Below the pieces are notes generated by a model. It had not been told where the DNA came from, searched no databases, and saw only the letters and a list, made by a program, of their open reading frames with translations. Shown here piece after piece: positions 16,693-23,463 of a stretch of 28,117 nucleotides of DNA. Every line of letters starts with the position of its first letter. Position 1 is the stretch's first letter. The translations under genes were made by a program, and so were the position numbers. This stretch comes from JAFGJQ01 sp052034525 (lineage in GTDB: Bacteria; Planctomycetota; Phycisphaerae; UBA1845), in the NCBI GenBank assembly GCA_052034525.1, contig JBPOIK010000047.1, positions 1-28,117 of the forward strand, read 5' to 3'.

Positions 16693-17862
16693 CTAATGCA
16701 GCTCGCGATAGACGCCTTCGGTGTGGCCGGCGATGACGTCCCAACTGAATCCGTACGCCGCCTTCACCCGGCCCTGTTCGCCCATCCAGGCCGCGTGTTT
16801 GAAGTCATTGAACACGCGGGAGACCCCCCAGCAGATCGAGCCCGGATTGTCGTACACCAGGAAACCGTCTTTTTCATGGCTGACGAATTCACGCGGGCCG
16901 CCGTTATACGTGGCGACCACCGGCTTGCCCGCCGCCCACGCCTCCAGGATCACGATGCCGAACGGTTCGTTCCGACTCGGCACGCAGACGCAATCCGTGC
17001 TCTTGTACAGGTTGATCAGATCGCTGTCCGCCCCCATCGATCCGATGAAGCGTACCGCGTGGGCCACTCCCAGCTCGTGGGCGCGACGCTCCAGATACAT
17101 CTTCATATCGCCGTCGCCCACGAAGACGATCTTCGCATCGCCCCGGGTGTGCAGAATGCCCGGCGCAGCCTCCAGCAGCAGGTCGCACCCCTTCTGAACG
17201 CTCATTCGCCCCACGTACAACACCATCGGGTCCAGAGGGCCGATGCCGTACGTCCGCCGGCAGACGGCCGGGTCAATATAGCCATCGTACCGGTGCACGT
17301 TGATGCCGTTATGCACCACGCGGAGCTTCCAGTCGGGAGTCTGGTATTCGCCTTTGATCTCGTCGGCCAGCGGGCCGGACACCGCCACCACGCGGTCGGC
17401 CACGTACACCCCTTCGGCCTCCACCCAGCGGACGCGGCCGGACCGGCCGTTGTGGCGGTGATTTCCGCACCGGCCGTACTCGGTGGAATGCATGGTCAAC
17501 ACGGTCCGACGACCCAGGTTGTTCTTGGCCTGCACGATCGCCTTGGCGCACAGCCAGTCGTGCCCGTGAACAATGTCGAACGGCGCATTCTGAAACGCCT
17601 CTGTCTGAGCCATAAACCAGATGAAGGCGTTGCCCATGTTGTTCATTTCGGTGACGAAGTCCGGATGCAGTTCGATCGGGCAGCGATGGTAATGCACCCC
17701 GTCGACCACGGAGTAGGTCTGCTGACCCTCGCCCAGCCGGACGAACACGTGGACTTCATGCCCGCGACGTTGAAGGCCGGCGGCCAGTTCCGTTACGTGT
17801 CTGGCCACGCCACCAACCGCCACCGAGTGCAGGCTTTCCCAGGATAGAATGGCTATGCGCAT
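16693..17862 (-). CDS. GT-B glycosyltransferase, glycogen/starch synthase-like
   Basis: A 389-residue enzyme. MRIAILSWESLHSVAVGGVARHV carries the glycine loop equivalent to the KxGGL region of glycogen synthases. FDIVHGHDWLCAKA matches the HDW motif of GT5 and related GT4 synthases. MVLYVGRMSVQKGCDLLLEA starts the donor domain, and SRNEPFGIVILEAWAAGKPVVA is the E-x7-E nucleotide-sugar motif. It may extend an alpha-glucan in the cytoplasm, which would pair with the GH13 hydrolase elsewhere in the window; that link is inference. ATG 17862 is chosen because homology-like sequence begins there; the longer frame to 17988 is not conserved in character. The ribosome site is weak. A promoter and leader hairpin lie upstream. 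Confidence 0.88.
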   Translation of the reverse strand: MRIAILSWESLHSVAVGGVARHVTELAAGLQRRGHEVHVFVRLGEGQQTYSVVDGVHYHRCPIELHPDFVTEMNNMGNAFIWFMAQTEAFQNAPFDIVHGHDWLCAKAIVQAKNNLGRRTVLTMHSTEYGRCGNHRHNGRSGRVRWVEAEGVYVADRVVAVSGPLADEIKGEYQTPDWKLRVVHNGINVHRYDGYIDPAVCRRTYGIGPLDPMVLYVGRMSVQKGCDLLLEAAPGILHTRGDAKIVFVGDGDMKMYLERRAHELGVAHAVRFIGSMGADSDLINLYKSTDCVCVPSRNEPFGIVILEAWAAGKPVVATYNGGPREFVSHEKDGFLVYDNPGSICWGVSRVFNDFKHAAWMGEQGRVKAAYGFSWDVIAGHTEGVYRELH

Positions 17863-17987
17863 TGGTGATCGCAACCCCTTGTAAAACCAGTTGTTGTCAC
17901 AGGCCCTCGGGACGAGACAGGCACATCGGCTCACCGACGGTACGACCGCTCCTCCCCGGAATTGGGCCGTCTTCCGCCAACAAACCA

Positions 17988-18017
17988 CGCCGCCAGCGCC
18001 CCTTTCCCCTGGCGGCG
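17988..18017 (-). promoter_or_regulatory. Strong hairpin in the leader of the glycogen-synthase-like gene
   Basis: Arms CGCCGCCAG (17988-17996) and CTGGCGGCG (18009-18017) pair perfectly over 9 bp around a 12-nt loop. The structure falls at the very 5' end of the predicted leader from the promoter at 18030-18059. There is no adjacent T-run, so it is not a simple terminator. A stabilising or regulatory role is possible. Confidence 0.35.
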
Positions 18018-18029
18018 GCGTGGACGCGA

Positions 18030-18059
18030 ATCATAACGTCACACTGGCCGGTCAATCAA
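18030..18059 (-). promoter_or_regulatory. Putative promoter of the glycogen-synthase-like gene
   Basis: Minus strand: TTGATT (18059-18054), 18-bp spacer, TATGAT (18035-18030). It predicts a start near 18022 and a leader of about 160 nt before ATG 17862. Confidence 0.4.
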
Positions 18060-18326
18060 GCCGGAACATATTGGCACCTCCACCGGGGGGGCCGACTACG
18101 TCGTTGGCAACGATGCAAACCCGCAGACCCGCTATTGGTCCGGTGCCGCGACCACGATACGTCCGCTTCGAATCATACGCAATTCACAGCCCGCCCGAAC
18201 ACTAGAGCAGGTGTTGCCCGAACGCTGATTTCCCGCCGTAACCCATCGCTTCCTGCTGATTTTCGTCACCGTGGCGCTCGTCGCCTCGAAAAAGTGTTTT
18301 GTTTCACAGTCTCGCTAATTTGAGTC

Positions 18327-18355
18327 TTGACGCCGCTCGGATATGGCCCTATATT
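18327..18355 (+). promoter_or_regulatory. Strong putative promoter for the ncRNA
   Basis: TTGACG (18327-18332), an exact 17-bp spacer and TATATT (18350-18355), each 5 of 6 to the sigma70 consensus. AT-rich sequence lies just upstream. No plus-strand protein gene follows, only the structured RNA region ending in a terminator. Confidence 0.6.
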
Positions 18356-18361
18356 AGCATG

Positions 18362-18587
18362 TTCTGACGGATCTCTTCGTTTGAGACTCCCTGCCTGTTC
18401 AGATTCTCAGATGGCGGGGGCAGGGATGTTAAAGTGGGCACAGTTGCCTTCGGGAAGGCCTGAGGTGGCAAACGCATTTCGACGGCGGGAAACCGTCGGA
18501 TGAACGGGCTTTCCGGATCGGGGAAAGAACCAGACAAAGGCCTGTAGCGCGAACGCTGTGGGGGAGGCGTCGCTCTGCAGGCTTTTT
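18362..18587 (+). ncRNA. Candidate stand-alone structured small RNA, about 225 nt
   Basis: The region between a strong promoter and an intrinsic terminator has no credible plus-strand ORF but several hairpins. CCCTGCC pairs with GGCAGGG (7 bp, about 18393-18427). GCCTT/AAGGC closes a CGGG loop near 18446-18459. GACGG/CCGTC lies around 18481-18497. CTTTCC/GGAAAG lies around 18509-18527. The terminator hairpin starts at 18540. I compared it by eye with RNase P, SRP, tmRNA, 6S and common riboswitch cores and saw no match. It lies between two minus-strand genes, so it is not a leader of either. Confidence 0.55.
18540..18587 (+). terminator. Intrinsic terminator of the ncRNA
   Basis: GCCTGTAG (18540-18547) pairs with CTGCAGGC (18575-18582), 8 bp with one U-G pair. 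An inner stem GCG(A)ACGC/GCGTCGC extends it, and TTTTT follows at 18583-18587. The T-run on one side only makes it directional for the plus strand. Confidence 0.75.
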
Positions 18588-18667
18588 GTGTGTATTGCCT
18601 GGCTCCGGGGTCGCACGGCCGATTGGAGCCGGAAGACCCGGGATCGGGATATCCGGGGGTTGGAAGG

Positions 18668-19447
18668 TCATCTGGCGGTTTGGCCGGTCTTCCGCACGCC
18701 GTTGCGGGAGTGCGTGCGGCCGAACACGCCGTTGCACGCGCGGCCGACGCCGTGATGATCGCGGCCGTTCCCATTGCCGTCGCTTCCGTGCGTCAGCGCC
18801 AGGAATCGCCCGCGTCGAGGCAGCCGTTCGCGGAGCAACTGGTCCACCGTGATGAGCCGCACCCCCTTGGCGTCAAGCTGCCGCAGGGCCAGATCGGCCT
18901 CCACCGGGTTCCAGAAACCGCATCCGTCCACCACCACGGTCACATCCCGGTTGCGGGCCCGCAGCCCCAGGGCCAGGGCCTTGATCGCCGTCTCCAGGGC
19001 CACGCCGTACAGAACAAACCGATCGGCGGACATCTGCGTCAGAAAGCGGTCGGCTTTGGGATTGCTTAGAAGATCCCTCGTCCGCTGCCGGAAGATGACC
19101 TGTTGGTACGTGCCGAACAGATCAAGCGGAACGGCCAGTGTGTTGTCACCCTCGATGCAGACACTGCTGCCCATTACCGTGAAGATCAGCTTCCGTTGTC
19201 CGTTGCTGCCATCGATGCAATAGGATCCGCTGCCATCCCGATCGAGTTCACACGGGCGATGCGAGTTGAGCGACGAGACGACTGGCACGCGGCGCCACTT
19301 GACCCAGGCGACAATCTGACGCAGCGTGGGAATCAGCGCCTCCAGATTGGCGACCGGGCGAGCCCCTCGCCGGGTCAGAAAATCTGTCTGCGTACCGAGA
19401 TCGACGGCCACTGTAAACGGATACGATCCATTTCGACCGACGGCCAT
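18668..19447 (-). CDS. Isochorismatase-fold (cysteine hydrolase-like) protein lacking the catalytic Cys
   Basis: A 259-residue protein. VAVDLGTQTDFLTRRGARPVAN (about 13-34) matches the strand-1 region with catalytic Asp16, and VPVVSSLNSHRP resembles strand 2. FVLYGVALETAIKALALGL (144-162) aligns with the usual GVxxxxCVxxTA segment, but the nucleophile Cys is Ala154, and the Lys position reads VIFRQ. It is therefore probably not a classic nicotinamidase or isochorismatase; a binding role or altered chemistry is possible. GGGAGAGG just before ATG 19447 fixes the start. The last ~45 residues are Gly/Arg/His-rich and may be disordered. Confidence 0.75.
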   Translation of the reverse strand: MAVGRNGSYPFTVAVDLGTQTDFLTRRGARPVANLEALIPTLRQIVAWVKWRRVPVVSSLNSHRPCELDRDGSGSYCIDGSNGQRKLIFTVMGSSVCIEGDNTLAVPLDLFGTYQQVIFRQRTRDLLSNPKADRFLTQMSADRFVLYGVALETAIKALALGLRARNRDVTVVVDGCGFWNPVEADLALRQLDAKGVRLITVDQLLRERLPRRGRFLALTHGSDGNGNGRDHHGVGRACNGVFGRTHSRNGVRKTGQTAR

Positions 19448-19976
19448 GATCCTCTCCCGATATGCCGCGCGCTGCGGAAAGGCTCCCGGATCGGCCCCAC
19501 GACCCAGGGTGCATCGCTGCGAGGTGAATCCGCGCGGTTCGGTAATCCGTCAGTTGTCGGGAAGGGAGGTGCTTCTTTCCCACCACGCCCATCCCGCGTT
19601 CGTAACGCATCCCAATGCGCATTAGGATCGTAGCCGATTGGCCGGGGAAGGCAATGCGGGAAGTCCCCAATCTTCAAGAAAACCGCCCGGCACACGTTAA
19701 AATCGGAGTTTAATGTGGGCTGTATCGACCGGTTTATTCGTCATATTTGCTACACATTGTGCAGTTTTACTGCCCGGTGACCACTTCCGCAACGATCGCC
19801 ACCGCTGGCGTAGCACAAATGCAGGGCGGTGCGCCGGAAGACGCATTCGCAATGCGAGAGTGCCCGGAGTCTGGCAGAGCCGACGATTCGATAGCAAGTA
19901 CGAAGGCGCGGGGGCGTCCGTCCAATGGGTTGCGGTGGGGGTCGGCGACAGTGCGCGTCATACGTGTCCCGCTGGT
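19448..19976. other. Divergent intergenic stretch before the selenocysteine tRNA
   Basis: It separates the minus-strand isochorismatase-like gene from the plus-strand tRNA. A 10-bp palindrome AATGCGCATT sits at 19614-19623 and an AT-rich patch at about 19700-19760. ORFs here lack ribosome sites and look like shadows. No other feature is evident. Confidence 0.4.
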
Positions 19977-20005
19977 TTGGATTTGTTCCGGCAGCGTGGT
20001 AGAGT
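19977..20005 (+). promoter_or_regulatory. Putative promoter of the tRNA-Sec gene
   Basis: TTGGAT (19977-19982), 17-bp spacer, TAGAGT (20000-20005). Each box matches 4 of 6 of the consensus. It would start transcription about 40 nt upstream of the tRNA. Confidence 0.3.
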
Positions 20006-20050
20006 CCACCGACGCAAGGCGGGGCAGGCGGGTGGCGAGCCCCGTCGAGA

Positions 20051-20146
20051 GGGAGTGTCCGGACGCCTGGTGGGTCCCGCGGCCTTCAAAGCCGTTGTGG
20101 GGTCGTTCGCACGGCCCCGGGTGGGTTCGATTCCCATCCACTCCCG
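20051..20146 (+). tRNA. selC: tRNA-Sec (anticodon TCA)
   Basis: A 96-nt selenocysteine tRNA without encoded CCA. The acceptor stem is GGGAGTG/CACTCCC with discriminator G146. The D-stem is GGAC/GTCC. The anticodon stem is GCGGC/GCCGT around the loop CTTCAAA (20084-20090), with TCA at 20086-20088. A long variable arm has a 7-bp stem (20099-20105 with 20112-20118), and the T-stem is GTGGG/CCCAT around TTCGATT. The position expected to form the eighth acceptor pair (T58/C138 within the 20000s) is mismatched, unlike E. coli selC. It reads UGA as selenocysteine, so the host should have selA, selB and selD elsewhere. Its 3' end is the attachment site of the mobile element. Confidence 0.93.
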
Positions 20147-20147
20147 T
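20124..20147 (+). repeat. attL: 3' end of tRNA-Sec, 24-bp direct repeat
   Basis: These 24 bases, from within the T-stem (GGTTCGATTCCC) to one base beyond the discriminator, recur exactly at 27960-27983. Identity ends at both edges. At this copy the tRNA remains whole, as is usual where an integrase preserves its target. Confidence 0.9.
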
Positions 20148-20163
20148 CATTTTCTTGAATTTA

Positions 20164-20192
20164 TTGAAGGCTGATACGGTTGAGGATACAAT
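20164..20192 (+). promoter_or_regulatory. Putative integrase promoter just inside attL
   Basis: TTGAAG (20164-20169), 17-bp spacer, TACAAT (20187-20192; 5 of 6). The predicted start is near 20199, and the ribosome site GGAGGG is at 20210-20215. The integrase promoter lies inside the element and would travel with it. Confidence 0.45.
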
Positions 20193-20223
20193 TGTATGGG
20201 CTCCACCCCGGAGGGCTCATGCA

Positions 20224-21603
20224 ATGCGTCGTGGTCCACAACCCGATTTCGTCCGTGACCGCAACGGCAACGTGGTCAACGGGCTCCGCATCCAGAAGGC
20301 CAAAAAACAGAGCGGCCAGGAGTTCGAGCGGTATTTCTCGGTCTGGCAGGACGGCCAGAAGGAGCGGCGTCGATACCACGGCAACAGCGACGACCGGCCA
20401 ACGGCAATCTTGCGGTTCCGGCAGTGGGAGGCTCAGCAAGAAGGCGATACCGTCGCTGTCCGCAGACGGCGGTTGCGGCAGAGTGAAGTCGATGGCGGGC
20501 TGGAGGCCGCCCTCAAGCATCGGGAAATCGAAGTCACCATCGACGAGGATGGGGACATCGAAGTCGAGGAGTTGCTGGCCTCCGATGCGTTCTGGGATAC
20601 CGTGCGCGACCTCATCCTGAGCAACCCCAAACTGGCCGCTCAGAGGACCGGCATCGAGCAGTTGGCGTATCTCCACCGGCTCGAACCGCCGCCGCCCTCA
20701 AAGCCGCTCGAAGACATCATCTCCCTCTACCTGAATGACAAGAAGGGTGACCTGACCTCGAAGGAATGGAAAAACTCAAGGACTTGGTGGGATGAGTTCT
20801 GCGAGATCACCGGGGCGAAGTTCGTCGTGGACCTGGACCGGGAGGCGTTTCGCCATTACCGCTCGGTCATCAAGCAACGGCAGAGCAGTCGAAAGCGGTC
20901 GCCTGCGTGGATACGGTCCCGGTTCGGGAAAATCAAGACGGTCATGAATCATGCCCTCAGCGGCGAGATGGACTTGAGTGCAGCGGATCGGTCGATTCTC
21001 GAACTGCGGTCATTGCTGAAGCAGCCGAGCAAGCCGTCGCCCAATCCCGTCGATATCACCCGTGAGGAGTTTCGAGCGATACTCAAACAGGCTGACGACT
21101 GGCAATCGGCGTTGCTGCTCGTTGCCCTGAACTGTGCATACTATCCCATCGACTGTCGCCGCCTCACTTGGTCGATGATCGACTTCAAGAGAGCGACGAT
21201 TCGGTTTGACCGGACGAAGGCCACCGGGCGAGCGAGAGGAGCAGTGCCGAGGGTGGCCGTCCTTTGGAAGCGGACAATCACGGCGTTGAAGAAGCTTCAG
21301 AATGGGCGAGAGCACGTTTTCGTCTCGACCTACGGACGCCCCGTCCACATCGAGACCATCAGACGTCACTGGCAGACGCTCTGCAAGCAAGCCGACATCC
21401 AGCGGAATCTGACGTTCGCAAACCTGCGTGACTCGGCTCTCACGGTGGCCGCTGAATCGACATCGCCGGTGGTGCCCACGCAGCAATACCACGTTCTGGC
21501 CGGTCACGTCGCCAAGGGGGTGGACGACAACTACATCAGGAGGAATCCCCGCATCGTCGAGGTCGCCTGCCGGGCAATCGAGCGATACTACTTCGGTCGC
21601 TGA
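20224..21603 (+). CDS. Tyrosine recombinase (integrase) of the selC element
   Basis: A 459-residue site-specific recombinase that would join the element to the 3' end of selC. ATG 20224 follows GGAGGG by 8 bp; the longer frame runs back through the tRNA and is spurious. Residues 160-265 are the SAM-like core-binding domain, and 275-459 the catalytic domain. Visible active-site residues are Lys332 (FDRTKATGR), Arg402 (FANLRDSALT), His428 (VLAGHVAKG) and nucleophile Tyr437 (VDDNYIRR). The first catalytic Arg (usual GxRxxEL) is replaced by YYPIDCRRL, and the H of HxLR is Ala. Divergent integrases of this kind occur in Planctomycetota. Residues 1-150 are charged and may bind arm sites. Confidence 0.93.
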   Translation: MRRGPQPDFVRDRNGNVVNGLRIQKAKKQSGQEFERYFSVWQDGQKERRRYHGNSDDRPTAILRFRQWEAQQEGDTVAVRRRRLRQSEVDGGLEAALKHREIEVTIDEDGDIEVEELLASDAFWDTVRDLILSNPKLAAQRTGIEQLAYLHRLEPPPPSKPLEDIISLYLNDKKGDLTSKEWKNSRTWWDEFCEITGAKFVVDLDREAFRHYRSVIKQRQSSRKRSPAWIRSRFGKIKTVMNHALSGEMDLSAADRSILELRSLLKQPSKPSPNPVDITREEFRAILKQADDWQSALLLVALNCAYYPIDCRRLTWSMIDFKRATIRFDRTKATGRARGAVPRVAVLWKRTITALKKLQNGREHVFVSTYGRPVHIETIRRHWQTLCKQADIQRNLTFANLRDSALTVAAESTSPVVPTQQYHVLAGHVAKGVDDNYIRRNPRIVEVACRAIERYYFGR

Positions 21604-21868
21604 AGGAAATCGGTGTCCTGCCAATGGTGTCCACCGAAATCCTTACAATCCTTATGATTCGGGGGCATGATCCCGAGAATCCTTGCCTGCGTCGATGGGC
21701 GTTCGCAGTTCCGGGCCGATGGCGAAATACTTTTTGCCGCCGATTTTTCCATCTGCCCGCCGGATCGGGCCGTCCACGGTCCGGGGGGAGGCTAAAACCG
21801 TAACCCTCCCTTGTGCCGCCGGGGGTTCTTCCCTTAGGACTTGCGTGCTTCGGCTTCGTCGGCCCGGC

Positions 21869-22111
21869 TCACAGAGATGCGACGAATCGCCGGAAGGCGT
21901 CCACCGGGTCCAGTTGACAGGCGTTCGCCCAAGCCACAAACTCGCTCACATCAACTCGGCGGTTGCCCGTTTCGCAGTTGTAGACGAAGCTCTGCGGCTT
22001 GCGAAGGAGCCTGCCGAGGTCACGCTGGGTGAAACCCGCCTCTTCCCGCATATCTCGTAGGAAGGGAGGCAGGCGTCGGTAAGCCGCAGCATGTTGGGAT
22101 TTCGTTGCCAT
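21869..22111 (-). CDS. Small XRE-family repressor-like regulator
   Basis: An 80-residue single-domain HTH protein. Residues 14-72 form the fold: LPPFLRDMREEAGFTQRDLG, then LLRKPQSFVYNCETGNRRVDVSEFV, with the recognition helix around QSFVYNCE. The start is ATG 22111, with no clear SD. A perfect 19-bp palindrome lies 2 bp upstream of the start codon and a second lies 27 bp further. This arrangement suggests autoregulation and control of the divergent PEP-CTERM operon. It is similar in size and style to Cro/CI-like regulators of small mobile elements. Confidence 0.88.
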   Translation of the reverse strand: MATKSQHAAAYRRLPPFLRDMREEAGFTQRDLGRLLRKPQSFVYNCETGNRRVDVSEFVAWANACQLDPVDAFRRFVASL

Positions 22112-22113
22112 CC

Positions 22114-22132
22114 TGACCCGATATTCGGGTCA
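22114..22132. promoter_or_regulatory. Operator-like palindrome O1
   Basis: TGACCCGATATTCGGGTCA is an 8-bp perfect inverted repeat around TAT, immediately upstream of the XRE start codon. It shares the pattern TGAC-CGA--T-CG-GTCA with O2 and is probably the repressor's own binding site. Confidence 0.65.
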
Positions 22133-22139
22133 AAGTTCG

Positions 22140-22169
22140 TTGACACGAGTTGCGTGTCAGCGGTAGGAT
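22140..22169 (+). promoter_or_regulatory. Putative promoter of the PEP-CTERM operon
   Basis: TTGACA (22140-22145) is a perfect -35; an 18-bp spacer leads to TAGGAT (22164-22169), 4 of 6. The O2 palindrome overlaps it. It points to the PEP-CTERM gene at 22253. Confidence 0.5.
22141..22159. promoter_or_regulatory. Operator-like palindrome O2
   Basis: TGACACGAGTTGCGTGTCA has 7-bp arms around a 5-nt centre, the same 19-bp length as O1 and 27 bp from it. It overlaps the -35 box and spacer of the plus-strand promoter at 22140-22169, so binding should block that promoter. Confidence 0.65.
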
Positions 22170-22252
22170 GGCCGGTGACAAAGTGGATGCGGGAGCGAGA
22201 GAGTCGGCAGAAGGTCTGTCGGCTCTTCGTCGTTTTTACGGAGGCTTGAGCG

Positions 22253-23434
22253 ATGCGACAGCGGACAACCTGCGGGCTCATCATGCTCGCCTTTGTCGCC
22301 GCCGATGCGCGGGCGGGAGAATGGGTCGGTTCCGACATGCTCAATTCTGACTTCTCCAATTGGTCCGTTTCGGGGACCAGCTCGATCTATCAGAGCCAAG
22401 TCAGCGGCGGCAATCTGCGTATGGGGTTGCTCCCACGGCCCTACTGGGTCATCAACCAAAGCCTCGACCACACAATGACTGCATCCCGGTCAGTTTCGGT
22501 GACGCCCGGCAAACGATACCGCTATGAAGTCCGAGGGCGTGAGCAGCGGTCGGTGGTCGCAGGCTCAGTCAACGTCGAATGGTGGGCCGACATCAGCGGC
22601 GGACCAAGCAGCTCCCACTACAGCAGCACAAGTTATCAAACAACATCCATGCTCCACGTTCCCGGTGGATCGTCGATGACGGTCCGCACCAGGGCGAGAA
22701 TCACGGCATCGCCAGTCGCTGAGCTTTACCACGACTATGCCGAATACGACTGGGCAACGCTACGCCAGGTCGTCTACGACCCTCAACTCGACATCGCTGA
22801 AGACACCATCCGCATCAACAGCGATGCCCCCGGTGGCTTGACGGCGGAGGTCTCTTTGGGCCTGCACAGCCTGAGTTTTGCCGATGACCCGACAGCTTGG
22901 AGCATCGACTGGGGTGACGGCAGCATCGAGCCCGACCCAACGCTCAACGCATCGCACGCCCACGAATACACGATTCCGAGCGGCACTTCAGCCGTCTGGA
23001 CGGCCAGTTTCTCCGGTAGTAACGAAGCCGGAAGCGACCTCGATACGGCGATGGTCGAGCTGCTGTCCCGGCCGGATATCGCCCTGTCGGTTAACGGGTT
23101 GCCGGTGCTTGATGGCGGAGTGGTTGAGTTCGATGTCGTCAACGATCCCGTCTTGGACCTCTCACTCCTCGATTCACTTGGCTTCCTTGAGGCAACCAGC
23201 TTTTTCGTCCCCGAACGCCTCGACTGGAATGGGACGAGCCTGACGCTGATGACAAGCATCTTCGATGAATCCGACATCGGCGGACTGTTTCCGCTGACGG
23301 CGACGATCAGCAATACCGGCCTGGGAATCAACGCAGACGCATTGACGATCAACCTGTCCATCGTTCCTGAGCCATCCACGGCAGTCTTGCTGAGCATGGC
23401 GGCTTTTGTCGTGCTACATCGTCGGCAGAAATGA
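22253..23434 (+). CDS. PEP-CTERM sorting domain protein 1
   Basis: A 393-residue secreted protein. The N-terminal signal MRQRTTCGLIMLAFVAADARA probably ends at ARA|GEW. Residues 24-180 are a Ser/Thr/Tyr-rich beta domain. Residues about 205-260 resemble a PKD/Ig-like domain (WSIDWGDGSIEPDPTLN, HAHEYTIPSG, WTASFSGSNEAG). The C-terminus is the exosortase signal VPEPSTAVLLSMAAFVVLHRRQK: PEP motif, hydrophobic helix, basic end. It should be cleaved and anchored or released at the envelope by a host exosortase not seen in this window. GGAGG lies about 9 bp before the ATG. It is the first gene of the operon. Confidence 0.88.
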   Translation: MRQRTTCGLIMLAFVAADARAGEWVGSDMLNSDFSNWSVSGTSSIYQSQVSGGNLRMGLLPRPYWVINQSLDHTMTASRSVSVTPGKRYRYEVRGREQRSVVAGSVNVEWWADISGGPSSSHYSSTSYQTTSMLHVPGGSSMTVRTRARITASPVAELYHDYAEYDWATLRQVVYDPQLDIAEDTIRINSDAPGGLTAEVSLGLHSLSFADDPTAWSIDWGDGSIEPDPTLNASHAHEYTIPSGTSAVWTASFSGSNEAGSDLDTAMVELLSRPDIALSVNGLPVLDGGVVEFDVVNDPVLDLSLLDSLGFLEATSFFVPERLDWNGTSLTLMTSIFDESDIGGLFPLTATISNTGLGINADALTINLSIVPEPSTAVLLSMAAFVVLHRRQK

Positions 23435-23463
23435 CCATTCGGCGTCCTTTTGGAGGGGCTTCA

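Noticed and set aside
19747..20223. N-terminal extension of the integrase frame back to 19747
   Set aside because: It reads through the tRNA-Sec gene and has no ribosome site; the ATG at 20224 has GGAGGG at proper spacing.
21652..21939. Minus-strand ORF downstream of the XRE gene, ending DGKIGGKKYFAIGPELRTP and a short tail
   Set aside because: The last 40 residues look somewhat coding-like, but there is no ATG or SD in a sensible place and the upstream part overlaps the XRE gene in another frame. Left unannotated, although a small degraded gene is possible.
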